Shown piece by piece: positions 25,681 to 35,196 of a stretch of DNA of 64,000 bases. How positions within the stretch are numbered: the first letter of the stretch is position 1; each line of letters opens with the position of its first letter. The notes beneath the pieces are model-generated. The model ran no database searches, was not told the DNA's origin, and saw nothing but the letters and a program-made list of their open reading frames with translations. Source of the DNA: Sinanaerobacter sp. ZZT-01 (GTDB taxonomy: Bacteria; Bacillota; Clostridia; Peptostreptococcales; Anaerovoracaceae); contig NZ_CP141728.1 in the NCBI RefSeq assembly GCF_035621135.1, forward strand, positions 2,356,001 through 2,420,000. Direction: 5' to 3'. The position numbers and the translations under genes are program-made.

Positions 25681-27249
25681 ATGCGCAGAAAGATGAGGTG
25701 CATGATTATTAACCCAATTATTGCAGTGATAATTGGAATCTTTGCCTTAGCTTTCGGACTTTTAGCCGGATATATATTCAGAAAAAATGTTGGTGAGCGA
25801 GCCATTGGCAGTGCCGAACAAAAAGCAAGGAATATGATCCTCGATGCGGAAAACAAATCGGAAACGATTAAAAAAGAAATTACGTTGGAAGCAAAAGAAG
25901 AAGCTCATCGCATGAGAAGCGAGGTAGAGCGTGAGGTTCGAGAGAGAAGAGCAGAAATCCAAAGATCCGAAAAAAGATTGATCCAAAAAGAAGAATCTAT
26001 AGATCGTAAAGTCGAAAATATTGAAAGAAAAGAAGAAAGCATTACACGCAAAGAGCAAATATTAATAGACAAAGAGCATGAACTGGATGGCTTTATTTCA
26101 AAGCAGATTGAAGAGTTGGAGCGGATTTCAGGTTATACGGTGGAAGAAGCAAAGCAATTATTATTATCTAATGTTGAAAAAGAAGTTCGTTATGAAGCGT
26201 CACTTTTGATTAAAGATATTGAATCGAAAGCAAAAGAAGAAGGTGAAAAACGAGCAAAGGAAATTATTACCGGAGCAATTCAACGATGTGCTGCTGATCA
26301 TGTGGCAGAGACAACGGTTTCTGTCGTACCGCTTCCGAATGATGAAATGAAAGGAAGAATTATAGGAAGAGAAGGGCGAAACATTCGTGCAATTGAAACG
26401 CTGACTGGAATTGATTTAATTATTGATGATACGCCGGAGGCGGTTATCCTTTCTGGGTTTGATCCGGTCAGACGTGAAATAGCCCGCTTATCATTAGAAA
26501 AATTAATTGTAGATGGACGTATTCATCCTGCAAGAATTGAAGAGATGGTTGAAAAAGCGGAACGTGAAGTCAACAATATTATAAAGGAAGAGGGCGAAGC
26601 CGCTACCTTTGAAGTAGGGATTCACAATCTTCATCCAGAACTGATTAAGCTTTTAGGACGATTGAAATATCGCACAAGTTATGGACAAAATGTATTAAAG
26701 CATTCGATTGAAGTAGCACACTTAGCTGGACTTATGGCAGGTGAACTGGGGATGGATGTAAAACTGGCAAAGCGTGCTGGATTACTTCATGATATTGGTA
26801 AAGCAGTCGACCATGAAGTAGAAGGAACACACGTTGACATCGGTATTGATTTACTGAAGAAATACAAAGAATCCGAAGCTGTTATCAATGGTATGGCAGC
26901 ACATCATGGAGATTACGAACCGAAGAGCATGGAAGCTGTACTGATTGCAGCAGCAGATGCACTCTCCGCAGCAAGACCGGGTGCGAGAAGAGAAACGCTC
27001 GATACATATATCAAGCGTTTGCAAAAGCTAGAAGAGATTGCAAATACCACTCCAGGTGTAGATAAATCCTTTGCAATTCAAGCTGGACGTGAAATTCGTA
27101 TTATCGCAAAGCCAGATGAGATGTCAGATGATTCGATTGTGTTCCTAGCTAGAGAAATCAGTAAAAAGATTGAAAGTGAACTGGAATATCCTGGACAGAT
27201 TAAAGTAAATGTAATTCGGGAGACTAGAGCAATTGATTACGCGAAATAA
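25681..27249 (+). CDS. rny: Ribonuclease Y
   Basis: RNase Y is a membrane-anchored endoribonuclease that starts decay of most mRNAs in Gram-positive bacteria. Domains in order: one N-terminal membrane segment ([21 protein letters not shown]), a long charged coiled coil (about 35-200), a KH RNA-binding domain ([21 protein letters not shown]) and an HD domain ([24 protein letters not shown]). Length 522 matches. In-frame ATGs at 25681, 25693 and 25702 are all possible. The third gives an N-terminus like that of B. subtilis RNase Y, but its GAGGTG is only 1 base away, so I keep the longest frame. Confidence 0.95.
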   Translation: MRRKMRCMIINPIIAVIIGIFALAFGLLAGYIFRKNVGERAIGSAEQKARNMILDAENKSETIKKEITLEAKEEAHRMRSEVEREVRERRAEIQRSEKRLIQKEESIDRKVENIERKEESITRKEQILIDKEHELDGFISKQIEELERISGYTVEEAKQLLLSNVEKEVRYEASLLIKDIESKAKEEGEKRAKEIITGAIQRCAADHVAETTVSVVPLPNDEMKGRIIGREGRNIRAIETLTGIDLIIDDTPEAVILSGFDPVRREIARLSLEKLIVDGRIHPARIEEMVEKAEREVNNIIKEEGEAATFEVGIHNLHPELIKLLGRLKYRTSYGQNVLKHSIEVAHLAGLMAGELGMDVKLAKRAGLLHDIGKAVDHEVEGTHVDIGIDLLKKYKESEAVINGMAAHHGDYEPKSMEAVLIAAADALSAARPGARRETLDTYIKRLQKLEEIANTTPGVDKSFAIQAGREIRIIAKPDEMSDDSIVFLAREISKKIESELEYPGQIKVNVIRETRAIDYAK

Positions 27250-27264
27250 TTAATTTAATAATGA

Positions 27265-27301
27265 AAATTAAGTCCACTGCTAGACAGTGGACTTTTTTAA
27301 T
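27265..27301 (+). terminator. Terminator after rny
   Basis: AAGTCCACTG / CAGTGGACTT stem with a CTAGA loop, followed by TTTTTT. Confidence 0.88.
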
Positions 27302-27312
27302 GTTAATGAAAT

Positions 27313-27365
27313 CCGCCTGCTATGCAGGTGAGTTCAAAAAGCTTTAGCTATAAGTAGGAAATAAA
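27313..27365. repeat. Hairpin sequence resembling an IS200/IS605-type end relic
   Basis: The stem CGCCTGC-TAT-GCAGGTG (27314-27330) is followed by GAGTTCAAAAAGC and a second weak stem AGCTTTAGCT. It resembles the subterminal hairpins of IS200/IS605-family elements in Clostridia. No transposase is nearby. The resemblance is from memory of such ends, so confidence is low. Confidence 0.3.
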
Positions 27366-27427
27366 ACAATATTTCTATATCAATACAATGAAAGATATAA
27401 AGTTTACTATATTTAATATGTATTAAA

Positions 27428-27470
27428 ATAAGAAGACCGCAGACAATGCCCGCGGTCTTCTTATTTTAAT
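27428..27470. terminator. Bidirectional terminator at the 3' end of the 3-hydroxybutyrate cluster
   Basis: AAAATAAGAAGACCGC / GCGGTCTTCTTATTTT arms around a 10-base loop, with A-rich and T-rich flanks. It serves the leftward gene ending at 27479. Confidence 0.88.
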
Positions 27471-27478
27471 TGATAAAC

Positions 27479-28414
27479 TTATTTTTCATATAGGCATTTC
27501 GATAACTTCGTGAACATCATATCTCGGTATTTAATCGCTTCTTCATCTTTGCCATCGGAGTAGTCATAAAAACCTGCTCCGTTCTTTACTCCGAACTGAT
27601 TGTTTTCAAAGCATCCCTTTAACAGACCGAAGCTGTCATCTGCATTGCACAGGTCTGCAAACAAATAAGATGAAATGTTATGGAAGATATCAAGGCCTCC
27701 CAAATCGGCTACTTGGAATGGTCCCAGGCAAGCATAGCGAAGTCCCAGGCCATATTTCATAACATCATCAATCCCTTCAGTAGATGCAATTCCTTGCTCC
27801 GCAATGTGCAGACATTCTCTCATGATCGCAAATTGAATTCGATTTAATACAAACCCAGGAGCATCTTTTACGATTACGGGTTTCTTTTTAACCTTGATTG
27901 CTAGATCATATACCACTTTTGCGTTATCTTCTGTTGTTTTTTCACCTTTAATGACTTCAATTAACGGAATAATGTGTGGAGGATTGATCCAGTGCATACC
28001 GGCAAATCTTTCAGGATTTTTTACGACTTCAGCAATTTTTGTAATACTTAAACCTGAAGTATTACTGCAAAGAACAGCATCTTCTGGTACAATTGAAGAA
28101 GCTTCTCCCCAAAATTTATGCTTAATATCCAGCTTTTCAAGGATCGCTTCGACAACAAAATCGGCATTACTAAAACAGTTGACATCCGATGAATATTGAA
28201 TTCTGGATAAAAGCTTTTCAGATTCTTCTTGTGTCACGATCCCTTCAGAGACTTCCGTTTGTTGATTTAAAGCGATAAGATTTTTTGCTTTTTCTAATGC
28301 TTGCGGAAAGATATCGTAAAGAACAACATCATATCCATATTTTGCAAAGGTTTCTCCCATAGAAGAGCCCATGGTTCCGGCACCTGCAATCATTATATTT
28401 TTAATTTCTCGCAT
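27479..28414 (-). CDS. 3-hydroxyacyl-CoA dehydrogenase family protein
   Basis: This NAD-dependent enzyme has an N-terminal Rossmann domain (IMIAGAGTMGSSMGETFAKYG) and a C-terminal helical domain (KDAPGFVLNRIQFAIMREC, GLGLRYACLGPFQVADLGGLD). The catalytic-His segment reads GMHWINPPHIIPLIEVIKGE, closer to the carnitine-dehydrogenase/lambda-crystallin branch than to classic Hbd, which has HFFNP. In this cluster (3-hydroxybutyrate dehydrogenase, CoA-transferase) a 3-hydroxybutyryl-CoA dehydrogenase role is likely but not certain. It is the last gene of a leftward operon. Length is 311 (Hbd about 282). Confidence 0.8.
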   Translation of the reverse strand: MREIKNIMIAGAGTMGSSMGETFAKYGYDVVLYDIFPQALEKAKNLIALNQQTEVSEGIVTQEESEKLLSRIQYSSDVNCFSNADFVVEAILEKLDIKHKFWGEASSIVPEDAVLCSNTSGLSITKIAEVVKNPERFAGMHWINPPHIIPLIEVIKGEKTTEDNAKVVYDLAIKVKKKPVIVKDAPGFVLNRIQFAIMRECLHIAEQGIASTEGIDDVMKYGLGLRYACLGPFQVADLGGLDIFHNISSYLFADLCNADDSFGLLKGCFENNQFGVKNGAGFYDYSDGKDEEAIKYRDMMFTKLSKCLYEK

Positions 28415-28437
28415 GTTTTCCTCCTTGCCAATTTATA

Positions 28438-29091
28438 TTAATCTTCCATTTTTTTAAGGTTTGGACTAATAGCTAATTCTGCCTCTGTTACTGCTTGAAT
28501 CTGCTCGATGGTATAATCAGGATGAAGCTCGGTTAATAGAAGTCCTTCCGGTGTAACTTCGATTACACCCATTTCAGTTACAATTTCATTGACGACGCCA
28601 ACAGCGGTCAATGGAAGTGTGCATTTTTTCAGTATTTTAGGAGCTCCCTTTGCAGTATGTGTCATTGCAATGATAACTCTTTTTGCACCGACCACAAGAT
28701 CCATCGCACCACCCATACCAGGTACCATCTTTCCAGGAACAATCCAGTTTGCGAGATTTCCTTTTTCATCAACCTCTAAAGCGCCAAGAATAGAAGCATC
28801 TACATGTTTTCCACGAATGATACCGAAAGATGTTGCGCTATCAAAGAACATGCCGCCAGGTAAAATTGAGACATATTGTCCGCCGGCATTGACCAAATAG
28901 GTATCTTCTTTTCCTGCGTCTGGCGCTGGGCCGAGACCGAGGAACCCATTTTCGGAATGTACGGTCACATCAACTCCTTCTGGAAGATAGTTTGCAACCA
29001 GTGTTGGAAGGCCGATTCCTAAGTTAAGGACATAGCCATCTTTAATTTCTTTTGCAACTCTTTTTGCAATGCGCTCTTTTATATCTCCCAT
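28438..29091 (-). CDS. atoA: Acetate/acetoacetate CoA-transferase, subunit B (beta)
   Basis: This is the catalytic subunit of a two-subunit family I CoA-transferase, which moves CoA between an acyl-CoA and acetoacetate or a similar acid. The active-site Glu lies in [32 protein letters not shown] is also typical. Length 217 matches AtoA/ScoB. Its start overlaps the end of subunit A by 13 bp. It would activate acetoacetate formed by the dehydrogenase at 31228. Confidence 0.92.
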   Translation of the reverse strand: MGDIKERIAKRVAKEIKDGYVLNLGIGLPTLVANYLPEGVDVTVHSENGFLGLGPAPDAGKEDTYLVNAGGQYVSILPGGMFFDSATSFGIIRGKHVDASILGALEVDEKGNLANWIVPGKMVPGMGGAMDLVVGAKRVIIAMTHTAKGAPKILKKCTLPLTAVGVVNEIVTEMGVIEVTPEGLLLTELHPDYTIEQIQAVTEAELAISPNLKKMED

Positions 29092-29747
29092 GGTTTTTCA
29101 CCTCCTACAATGTAATCTACAAAGATACCAGGTGTCACCACGTCATCAGGATCGATGTCACCAATCTTTACAATTTCTTCCGTTCCTACAATGACATGCT
29201 CTGCAGCAGAAGCCATCAGAGGATTAAAGTTCCTTGTTGTTTTTGTATATATACTATTTCCAAATTCATCGCATTTAAAAGCACGAATAAGTGCAAAGTC
29301 TGCTTTTAGAGGAACTTCAAGAAGATATTCAACACCATTAACGGTCAAAGTTTCTTTACCCTCAGCAACCATAGTACCAACACCGGTTGGTGTTAAGATT
29401 CCACCAAGACCGAATCCGCCTGCACGTACTTTTTCTGCTAAAGAACCTTGTGGGACCAATTCTAATTCAAGCGCACCTGAATTTTTTTGTTCCGCAACGA
29501 TTTTGGTCATTCCGACATGAGATGCAATTAACTTTTTTACCATATTTGCTTCGAGCAATTTACAGATTCCACGTCCGGGCAGACCGCCGTCATTTCCGAT
29601 TATGGTTAAATCTTTTACTCCTTTTGCTACCAAGGCGTCAATTAAATTTTCTGGAGTTCCCGTTCCGAGAAATCCGCCTATCATGATGACAGCACCATCT
29701 TGAATGGCATCAACGGCTTGGGTAGCAGTTGTGATTTTTTGTTTCAT
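29079..29747 (-). CDS. atoD: Acetate/acetoacetate CoA-transferase, subunit A (alpha)
   Basis: This is the partner subunit of the CoA-transferase. It has the Gly-rich [19 protein letters not shown] near the N-terminus, [19 protein letters not shown] and [19 protein letters not shown], typical of AtoD/ScoA. Length is 222. The gene is coupled by overlap to subunit B and follows the permease gene by 18 bp. Confidence 0.92.
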   Translation of the reverse strand: MKQKITTATQAVDAIQDGAVIMIGGFLGTGTPENLIDALVAKGVKDLTIIGNDGGLPGRGICKLLEANMVKKLIASHVGMTKIVAEQKNSGALELELVPQGSLAEKVRAGGFGLGGILTPTGVGTMVAEGKETLTVNGVEYLLEVPLKADFALIRAFKCDEFGNSIYTKTTRNFNPLMASAAEHVIVGTEEIVKIGDIDPDDVVTPGIFVDYIVGGEKPWEI

Positions 29748-29765
29748 GAAAATACCTCTTTTCTT

Positions 29766-31157
29766 TTAAACAATGCCCATAGAACCAAGAATAATAATAG
29801 CAACGCAGGAGATTGCCGGGATAACTACGGTACACATACCAATGTTTCCATAGCATTCCTTGTGAGTCATACCAGTTACGTTTAATAAAGTAATTACTGC
29901 ACCATTGTGAGGCAGTGTATCAAGTCCTCCGCATGCAACGGAAGCTACACGGTGAAGAACTTCAGGGCTAATACCCAGTTCGCTTGCCCGTGCTATAAAT
30001 TGTTCAGAGAATGTTGCCAAAGCGATACTTAAACCACCGGAAGCAGATCCTGTAATGCCGGCAAGCACGGAGGAAGAAATTGCTTCACCAATTAACGGGT
30101 TGTCTGAAATACTCAACATACCAGCGGCAACTAAGCTGAACCCTGCTAATGTTTTAATTACATTACCGTAACCCACCTCAGAAGCGGTATTCATAACTGC
30201 TAGGAAAGAGCCTTGCACACCATCTTTCAGACATTCAACAACACCTTTATCAAACCTCTTATAGTTAAAGAGGATAACAAGTGCTACGCCTAAAATAAGA
30301 GCAAGAATCAGACTCCATGTACCGGAAACGGCCTTAAAGCTTGTATCGTAATCTGTTTCCAAATAAGAAGAGTCAAAGCTTGGTAGAATCCATTTTGAAA
30401 AAGCGAAGTTTGCTACAATGACAACGATAATAGGAGTAATAGAAGTAACAAACGAAGGTAAATATTGTGGATCCATTATTTGCAGATTTTCATTTTTATG
30501 ATCGCCATATCCTTCTCCGGCTGCTTTTGCTTTTTTCTCAACATGTGTTAACCAGAACATGCCTCCGAAAAGCATGATGAGTGCTGCCACGATACCGAGG
30601 ATAGGAGCAGCAAATGCATCCGTACCAAAGAAAGTCATAGGAATTGCATTTTGAATTTGCGGAGTACCTGGGATGGCTGTCATCGTAAAGGTAAATGCGC
30701 CAAGTGCAATCGCCGGTGGTAATATTCTCTTTGGAATATCAGCTTCTCTAAATAATGCAGCACCGATTGGATAAATTGCGAATGCAGCAACGAACAAAGA
30801 AACGCCACCGTAGGTAATAACAGCACAGGATAGTACGACTGCCCAGATTTCTTTACCTTTTCCGATTTTTGTGGTAATGAATTCAGCAATCGCATTTGCA
30901 GAGCCGGAAACGTCCATTACTTTTCCGAAAACTGCACCGAGTAAAAACATAGGGAAGTACGCCTTAATATAGCCTGCCAAAGCCGGCATAAATTTTTCTG
31001 TATACGTTGCAAGCATGTGGAAGCTGCCGCCATCAAAAATTGCAAATGACGCAGCTAAGCAAGCCAATACAGGGGCGATTAAGATTACAGACCAACCTCT
31101 ATAAGCGAGGTACATCAATAAGAAGAGAGAAATAATAATACCAATAACACCTATCAT
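29766..31157 (-). CDS. GntP-family permease, probable 3-hydroxybutyrate/short-chain acid transporter
   Basis: This 463-residue integral membrane protein has about 12 predicted segments and GntP-family features (KAYFPMFLLGAVFGKVMDVS, CAVITYGGVSLFVAAFAIYP, GITGSASGGLSIALATF, and DTLPHNGAVITLLNVTGMTH near the end). Members near hydroxybutyrate dehydrogenase and CoA-transferase genes are usually taken to import 3-hydroxybutyrate or acetoacetate. The substrate is inferred from context. It lies between the dehydrogenase and the transferase in a leftward operon. Confidence 0.87.
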   Translation of the reverse strand: MIGVIGIIISLFLLMYLAYRGWSVILIAPVLACLAASFAIFDGGSFHMLATYTEKFMPALAGYIKAYFPMFLLGAVFGKVMDVSGSANAIAEFITTKIGKGKEIWAVVLSCAVITYGGVSLFVAAFAIYPIGAALFREADIPKRILPPAIALGAFTFTMTAIPGTPQIQNAIPMTFFGTDAFAAPILGIVAALIMLFGGMFWLTHVEKKAKAAGEGYGDHKNENLQIMDPQYLPSFVTSITPIIVVIVANFAFSKWILPSFDSSYLETDYDTSFKAVSGTWSLILALILGVALVILFNYKRFDKGVVECLKDGVQGSFLAVMNTASEVGYGNVIKTLAGFSLVAAGMLSISDNPLIGEAISSSVLAGITGSASGGLSIALATFSEQFIARASELGISPEVLHRVASVACGGLDTLPHNGAVITLLNVTGMTHKECYGNIGMCTVVIPAISCVAIIILGSMGIV

Positions 31158-31227
31158 ACAATACGCCTCCTTAAAAAACTCAATGAAATTTGTTAACTAT
31201 AGCAAATTTGTTTCATTGTAGGGGGGA

Positions 31228-31989
31228 TCAACCAGCTGTCCAGCCACCATCAATTGTCAATGCGGAGCCAGTAATATTATTTCCTGCATCTGAGCAGAGG
31301 AATTTTACAACTTCTGCGACGGTTGAAGGTTCAAGAAGTGTTTTGACTGCTGCTTTTTGAAGCATAATTTTGCTTACAACTTCATCTTTAGAAATGCCGT
31401 GATTTTCTGCTTGCGCGGCAATTTGATTATCAACTAAAGGGGTGCGGACATAAGCCGGACAAATAGAATTAACTGTGATTCCATAAGCACCGCCTTCTAA
31501 AGCTGCTGTTTTTGTTAAACCGGTCAATCCATGTTTCGCTGAAACATAGGCCGATTTAAATTCAGAAGCGACTAAGCCGTGGATTGAATTTAGATTAATG
31601 ATGCGCCCCCAATTCTGTTCCTTCATGGAAGGCCATACATACTTTGTAAGTAAGAAAGGAGCTGTCAGCATAAGGGAAATCATAAAGTCCCATTTATCTT
31701 CTGGAAATTCTTCAATTGGAGAAACGGTCTGGATTCCAGCTACATTGATCAAAATATCAACCTTTCCATGTTTTTCAAGGGCAAAATCCACTAAAGATTT
31801 GCAGGATTCTCGCTTACTTAAATCTGCACAATAGTAGCTTTGACCGAATTGATCTGCTGATTCTTTTAATTTTTCCTCATTGACGTCTGCCATAATAACC
31901 TTAGCACCGGATTGCGCCAGCATTTCTGATACAGAAAATCCGATTCCACTGGCAGCGCCTGTAACGATAGCAACTTTTTTGTTTAACAT
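31228..31989 (-). CDS. bdhA: 3-hydroxybutyrate dehydrogenase (short-chain dehydrogenase)
   Basis: This NAD-dependent SDR enzyme interconverts (R)-3-hydroxybutyrate and acetoacetate. It has the cofactor motif TGAASGIG (residues 9-16), the NVAGIQ segment, catalytic Ser in NLNSIHGL and the YVSAKHG Tyr-x-x-x-Lys pair, and ends SALTIDGGWTAG as BdhA proteins do. Length is 253. First gene after the sigma-54 promoter at 32057. The paralogous SDR family is large, so substrate identity rests mainly on the cluster. Confidence 0.88.
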   Translation of the reverse strand: MLNKKVAIVTGAASGIGFSVSEMLAQSGAKVIMADVNEEKLKESADQFGQSYYCADLSKRESCKSLVDFALEKHGKVDILINVAGIQTVSPIEEFPEDKWDFMISLMLTAPFLLTKYVWPSMKEQNWGRIINLNSIHGLVASEFKSAYVSAKHGLTGLTKTAALEGGAYGITVNSICPAYVRTPLVDNQIAAQAENHGISKDEVVSKIMLQKAAVKTLLEPSTVAEVVKFLCSDAGNNITGSALTIDGGWTAG

Positions 31990-32056
31990 ATCTCATACAC
32001 TCCTTTTCCTTTATGAAAAATAAGAAAATTATATAAGGCCTTATAAGATTAAGTAT

Positions 32057-32072
32057 TGCAAAGTGCATGCCA
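32057..32072 (-). promoter_or_regulatory. Sigma-54 (-24/-12) promoter of the 3-hydroxybutyrate operon
   Basis: The minus strand reads TGGCATGCACTTTGCA, matching the consensus TGGCAcg-N4-TTGCA with correct GG-to-GC spacing. It lies 68-83 bp before bdhA. The neighbouring gene encodes a sigma-54 activator. Confidence 0.85.
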
Positions 32073-32134
32073 TTTTAAACATAAAAAATCCAAACCCAGT
32101 GGTTGCAATGGGTTTGGATTTTTTATGTTTAAAA
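32073..32134. terminator. 26-bp perfect inverted repeat (terminator of the regulator gene)
   Basis: Perfect 26-bp arms (32073-32098 and 32109-32134) with a 10-base loop and the core CCAAACCCA/TGGGTTTGG flanked by A6/T6. It directly abuts the -24 box. It most likely stops transcripts of the regulator gene before the sigma-54 promoter. Confidence 0.8.
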
Positions 32135-32222
32135 CAAGTTGTCTAAAAACGATCTAACTGTAGGAAACAATTGTATTTTGTAAACATTTCCGTACGAATC
32201 AAATAATAGCGATTGAAATATG

Positions 32223-32268
32223 TTCGGAAATACGTACAAAACTTAAAAATGATGTACATATTTCCGGA
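32223..32268. promoter_or_regulatory. Candidate upstream activator sites for the sigma-54 regulator
   Basis: Two inverted copies of a 15-mer, TTCGGAAATACGTAC (32223-32237) and GTACATATTTCCGGA (32254-32268), are separated by 16 bp. A weaker related string (ACATTTCCGTACG) lies at 32184-32196. They sit about 150-210 bp upstream of the -24/-12 promoter, the usual distance for enhancer-type sites. The rest of 31990-32310 holds no gene. Confidence 0.6.
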
Positions 32269-32310
32269 TTATCTTTATATTATTTCCATAAAACTCTTTA
32301 AAAAAATTTT

Positions 32311-33696
32311 TTATGATTCAAAGTTAATATTATATTTTTCCAACTTTTCATAAAGACTGGTGCGGCTGATTCCCAGCTTCTTGGCAACAACAGATTTTTT
32401 ACTATTATTCTGCATCATGGCATTCACGATTGTTAAACGTTCCGTTTCTTCCAAGATGTTTTTAAGTGTTTTGCTGATTTCGTCGCACGGGATACCGGTT
32501 AATTTATTATGCAGGTGCTTTGTTTTTATAATTAAATCATCATCGATAAAGTTAATTGCTCGTTCTAAAATGTTTTCCAGTTCACGGACATTACCTGGCC
32601 AGTCGTAACGCTTTAGATATTCCATTGCACGGCTTGAGATGCCCTGAACGGGGACACCTTCCTTTTGAGAAAGCTTCTCAATTAAAGAATTGACCAAAAG
32701 TGGGATATCTTCTCTTCGCTCTCGTAACGGAGGAATCGTAATGCTGATAACATTTAAACGGTAAAATAAGTCAGAGCGAAATTGCTCCTGATCGATCAGC
32801 TCATAAAGATTTTTATTGGTTGCAGCAAGAATACGAACGTCGATCTTCTCTTTTACATGTGATCCGATTTTTTGAATTTCTTTATCTTGAAGAACACGAA
32901 GAAGTTTCACCTGCATTTGCATAGGAAGGTCGCCGATTTCATCTAAAAACAAAGTTCCTTTATTGGCAGCGTGAAACAGACCGGAGCGACCTCCTTTTTG
33001 AGCTCCCGTAAAAGATCCTTCTTCATATCCAAAAAGTTCAGATTCTAGAAGATTTTCCGGTATTGATGCACAGTTCAGACAAATTAGTGGGTGTTGGCTT
33101 CGTTTGCTTGCATTGTGAATTGCATGTGCAAAGAGTTCTTTTCCCGTTCCGCTTTCTCCGAAAATCAAGACGTTGGAATTGTTCTTAGCAATTCGGCGGA
33201 TGGTTTCTTTTAAGGCAGTCATTGTTTCACCATCCCCAATTAAATCGTCTATCACATATTTAGCGGCATTGATTTTACCAAATTTGTTTTTATATAAAGA
33301 AAGCTCTTGTTCTATTTCGTTAATCCGCGTGTATAATCCATGAAGTTCTTTTAAATTTTTAAATAATACTCTTCCGAAAACGCCAATAATTTTGCCGCCC
33401 TTCATAATAGGCATACGAGTAGCAATCATGTTTTGGCCGTTAATATGCTGCATTTGTGCGATTTCTGGCTTACGCGTTTTTAAAACAATGTGAAGTCTCG
33501 TATTTTCAATGACATCACATACATGTTTTCCGATGGCATCTTCTTTTCTTATTTTTAAATAATCAGCGTAGGCATCACTGAGAATTTCTATGATACCGTT
33601 CTTATTTATGACTACAATGGCTTCATTGGTGGCATTTAGCATTAAATCCAGCAAAATACTTTCATTCATTTCTCTAAAACTGCTTTTTTCAATCAT
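32311..33696 (-). CDS. Sigma-54-dependent transcriptional activator (PAS-AAA-HTH)
   Basis: This is a bacterial enhancer-binding protein. Residues 12-125 form a PAS sensory domain, 155-380 the AAA+ ATPase with Walker A (GESGTGKE), the sigma-54-contact loop as ELFGYEEGSFTGAQKGG (GSFTGA instead of GAFTGA), Walker B (GTLFLDEIGDLP) and the arginine-finger region. A Fis-type helix-turn-helix ends the protein (SVVAKKLGISRTSLYEKLEK). It faces the same way as the 3-hydroxybutyrate operon and very probably activates its -24/-12 promoter. The PAS domain probably senses a pathway metabolite or redox state. Confidence 0.92.
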   Translation of the reverse strand: MIEKSSFREMNESILLDLMLNATNEAIVVINKNGIIEILSDAYADYLKIRKEDAIGKHVCDVIENTRLHIVLKTRKPEIAQMQHINGQNMIATRMPIMKGGKIIGVFGRVLFKNLKELHGLYTRINEIEQELSLYKNKFGKINAAKYVIDDLIGDGETMTALKETIRRIAKNNSNVLIFGESGTGKELFAHAIHNASKRSQHPLICLNCASIPENLLESELFGYEEGSFTGAQKGGRSGLFHAANKGTLFLDEIGDLPMQMQVKLLRVLQDKEIQKIGSHVKEKIDVRILAATNKNLYELIDQEQFRSDLFYRLNVISITIPPLRERREDIPLLVNSLIEKLSQKEGVPVQGISSRAMEYLKRYDWPGNVRELENILERAINFIDDDLIIKTKHLHNKLTGIPCDEISKTLKNILEETERLTIVNAMMQNNSKKSVVAKKLGISRTSLYEKLEKYNINFES

Positions 33697-34010
33697 GATA
33701 GCCCTCTCACCGTCAACATTGATATAAATTTTAAAGTTTGCTTATCGCTCGTCGGTTTATTGACGTCTTTTAATGGTTCTTTCATTTTAATTGAAATAAA
33801 ATGCAATGTCAATTTTTCATCTTGCCTTGCAGTTGCAATAAAAATCAGGGTATAATAAGTACACATAAGCAATAAAATTCTAAAATTTTGACTTGGATGT
33901 ATTTATTGTAGCAGTGTGAATGAACCTGATTTATGGGTTGTCATATGACATAATAAAAATTATGATAAAAGAAATAAATACGGATTGATCCAACATGAAA
34001 GGCTATAAGG
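33697..34010 (+). promoter_or_regulatory. Divergent intergenic region with promoter for nifS
   Basis: These 314 bases separate divergent genes. TTGCAG at 33827-33832 and a perfect TATAAT at 33851-33856 (18-bp spacing) form a plausible promoter for nifS-thiI. No terminator, riboswitch or gene was seen. Confidence 0.5.
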
Positions 34011-35177
34011 ATGATTGTATATTTAGATAACAGTGCAACAACGAAACAATATGATAAAGTGACAGAAGACATGACCCGATGTATGAAAGAGAATTTTGGA
34101 AATCCCTCTTCACTGCATCGGTTAGGTATTGAGGCAGAAAGAGAAGTTAAGGCTGTAAGAAAGGCTGTTTCAAATATATTGCACGCAAAAGAAGAAGAAA
34201 TTTATTTTACCTCAGGAGGAACGGAAAGTGATAATACAGCAATCTTTGGTGCAGCGCAGGCAGGAAAGCGAAAAGGGAAAAAAATAATTACATCGAAGAT
34301 TGAGCATCCGGCTGTTTTAGAGATGTGTCGCTATTTAGAGCAAAAAGAAGGTTTCCAAGTCGTCTATATTGATGTAGACAAGAAGGGAAAAATTAATTTA
34401 GAACAATTGGAAGAAGAAATAGACGAGCAGACTATTTTGATTACTATCATGCATGTAAACAATGAGCTTGGTACCATTCAGCCAATTTCAGAAGTTGGAA
34501 GAATGAAGAAGGAATCAACTTTATTTCATACAGATGCTGTGCAGTCGTTTGGGAAAGAAAAAATTAATTTAGACAGCAGTTCGGTGGACTTGCTCTCCAT
34601 TAGCGGGCACAAAATTCATGGACCGAAAGGAATTGGAGCACTGTATATAAAGCGAGGAATACACATTCCGGCTTTTTTTTACGGAGGAGGTCAGGAAAGA
34701 GGTTTTCGTTCAGGCACAGAAAATGTTCCTGCAATTGTTGGACTTGGAAGTGCGGCACAAATACTGTTTAACGATTTTGAAGAGAAACAAACACATGTGA
34801 CACAAGTTCGAAAGCATTTACTTGAAGGAATCAAAGCGTCCATTTCAGATATTCAAGTCAACAGCCCAGAGGATGAGAGCTGCAGTCCTTATATTTTAAA
34901 TGTGAGTTTTTTAGGATGTCGAGCGGAAGTGCTGTTGCATTCATTAGAGCAAAAGGGGATTTATGTGTCAACCGGCTCTGCTTGTTCTTCAAAAAAGAAA
35001 GGAAGCCATGTCTTAAAAGCTGCGGGATTGTCAGATGAAGCGATGGAAGGTGCTGTTCGATTTAGTTTTAGTGAAGAGAATACAACAGAAGAAATGGACT
35101 ATGTATTGATAGAAATAAAAAAAGCCGTGGAGACAATGCGTAAGCTTCGCGGTTCAATTGGAAAAAAACGAAGATAA
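34011..35177 (+). CDS. nifS: Cysteine desulfurase (NifS/IscS family)
   Basis: This PLP enzyme takes sulphur from cysteine. It has the N-terminal YLDNSATTK, the PLP-Lys in SGHKIHGPKGIGALY and the active-site Cys in STGSACSSKKKGSH. Length 388. The next gene is thiI lacking a rhodanese domain; in B. subtilis the analogous pair (nifZ-thiI) makes 4-thiouridine in tRNA, and this NifS probably supplies ThiI. The thiI gene overlaps its 3' end or follows closely. Confidence 0.92.
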   Translation: MIVYLDNSATTKQYDKVTEDMTRCMKENFGNPSSLHRLGIEAEREVKAVRKAVSNILHAKEEEIYFTSGGTESDNTAIFGAAQAGKRKGKKIITSKIEHPAVLEMCRYLEQKEGFQVVYIDVDKKGKINLEQLEEEIDEQTILITIMHVNNELGTIQPISEVGRMKKESTLFHTDAVQSFGKEKINLDSSSVDLLSISGHKIHGPKGIGALYIKRGIHIPAFFYGGGQERGFRSGTENVPAIVGLGSAAQILFNDFEEKQTHVTQVRKHLLEGIKASISDIQVNSPEDESCSPYILNVSFLGCRAEVLLHSLEQKGIYVSTGSACSSKKKGSHVLKAAGLSDEAMEGAVRFSFSEENTTEEMDYVLIEIKKAVETMRKLRGSIGKKRR

Positions 35178-35196
35178 GAAGGTAATAGGAGGAATT

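Noticed and set aside
35158-35196. Upstream start for thiI overlapping nifS
   Set aside because: The AGGAGG before ATG 35197 and the usual ThiI N-terminus favour the shorter form.
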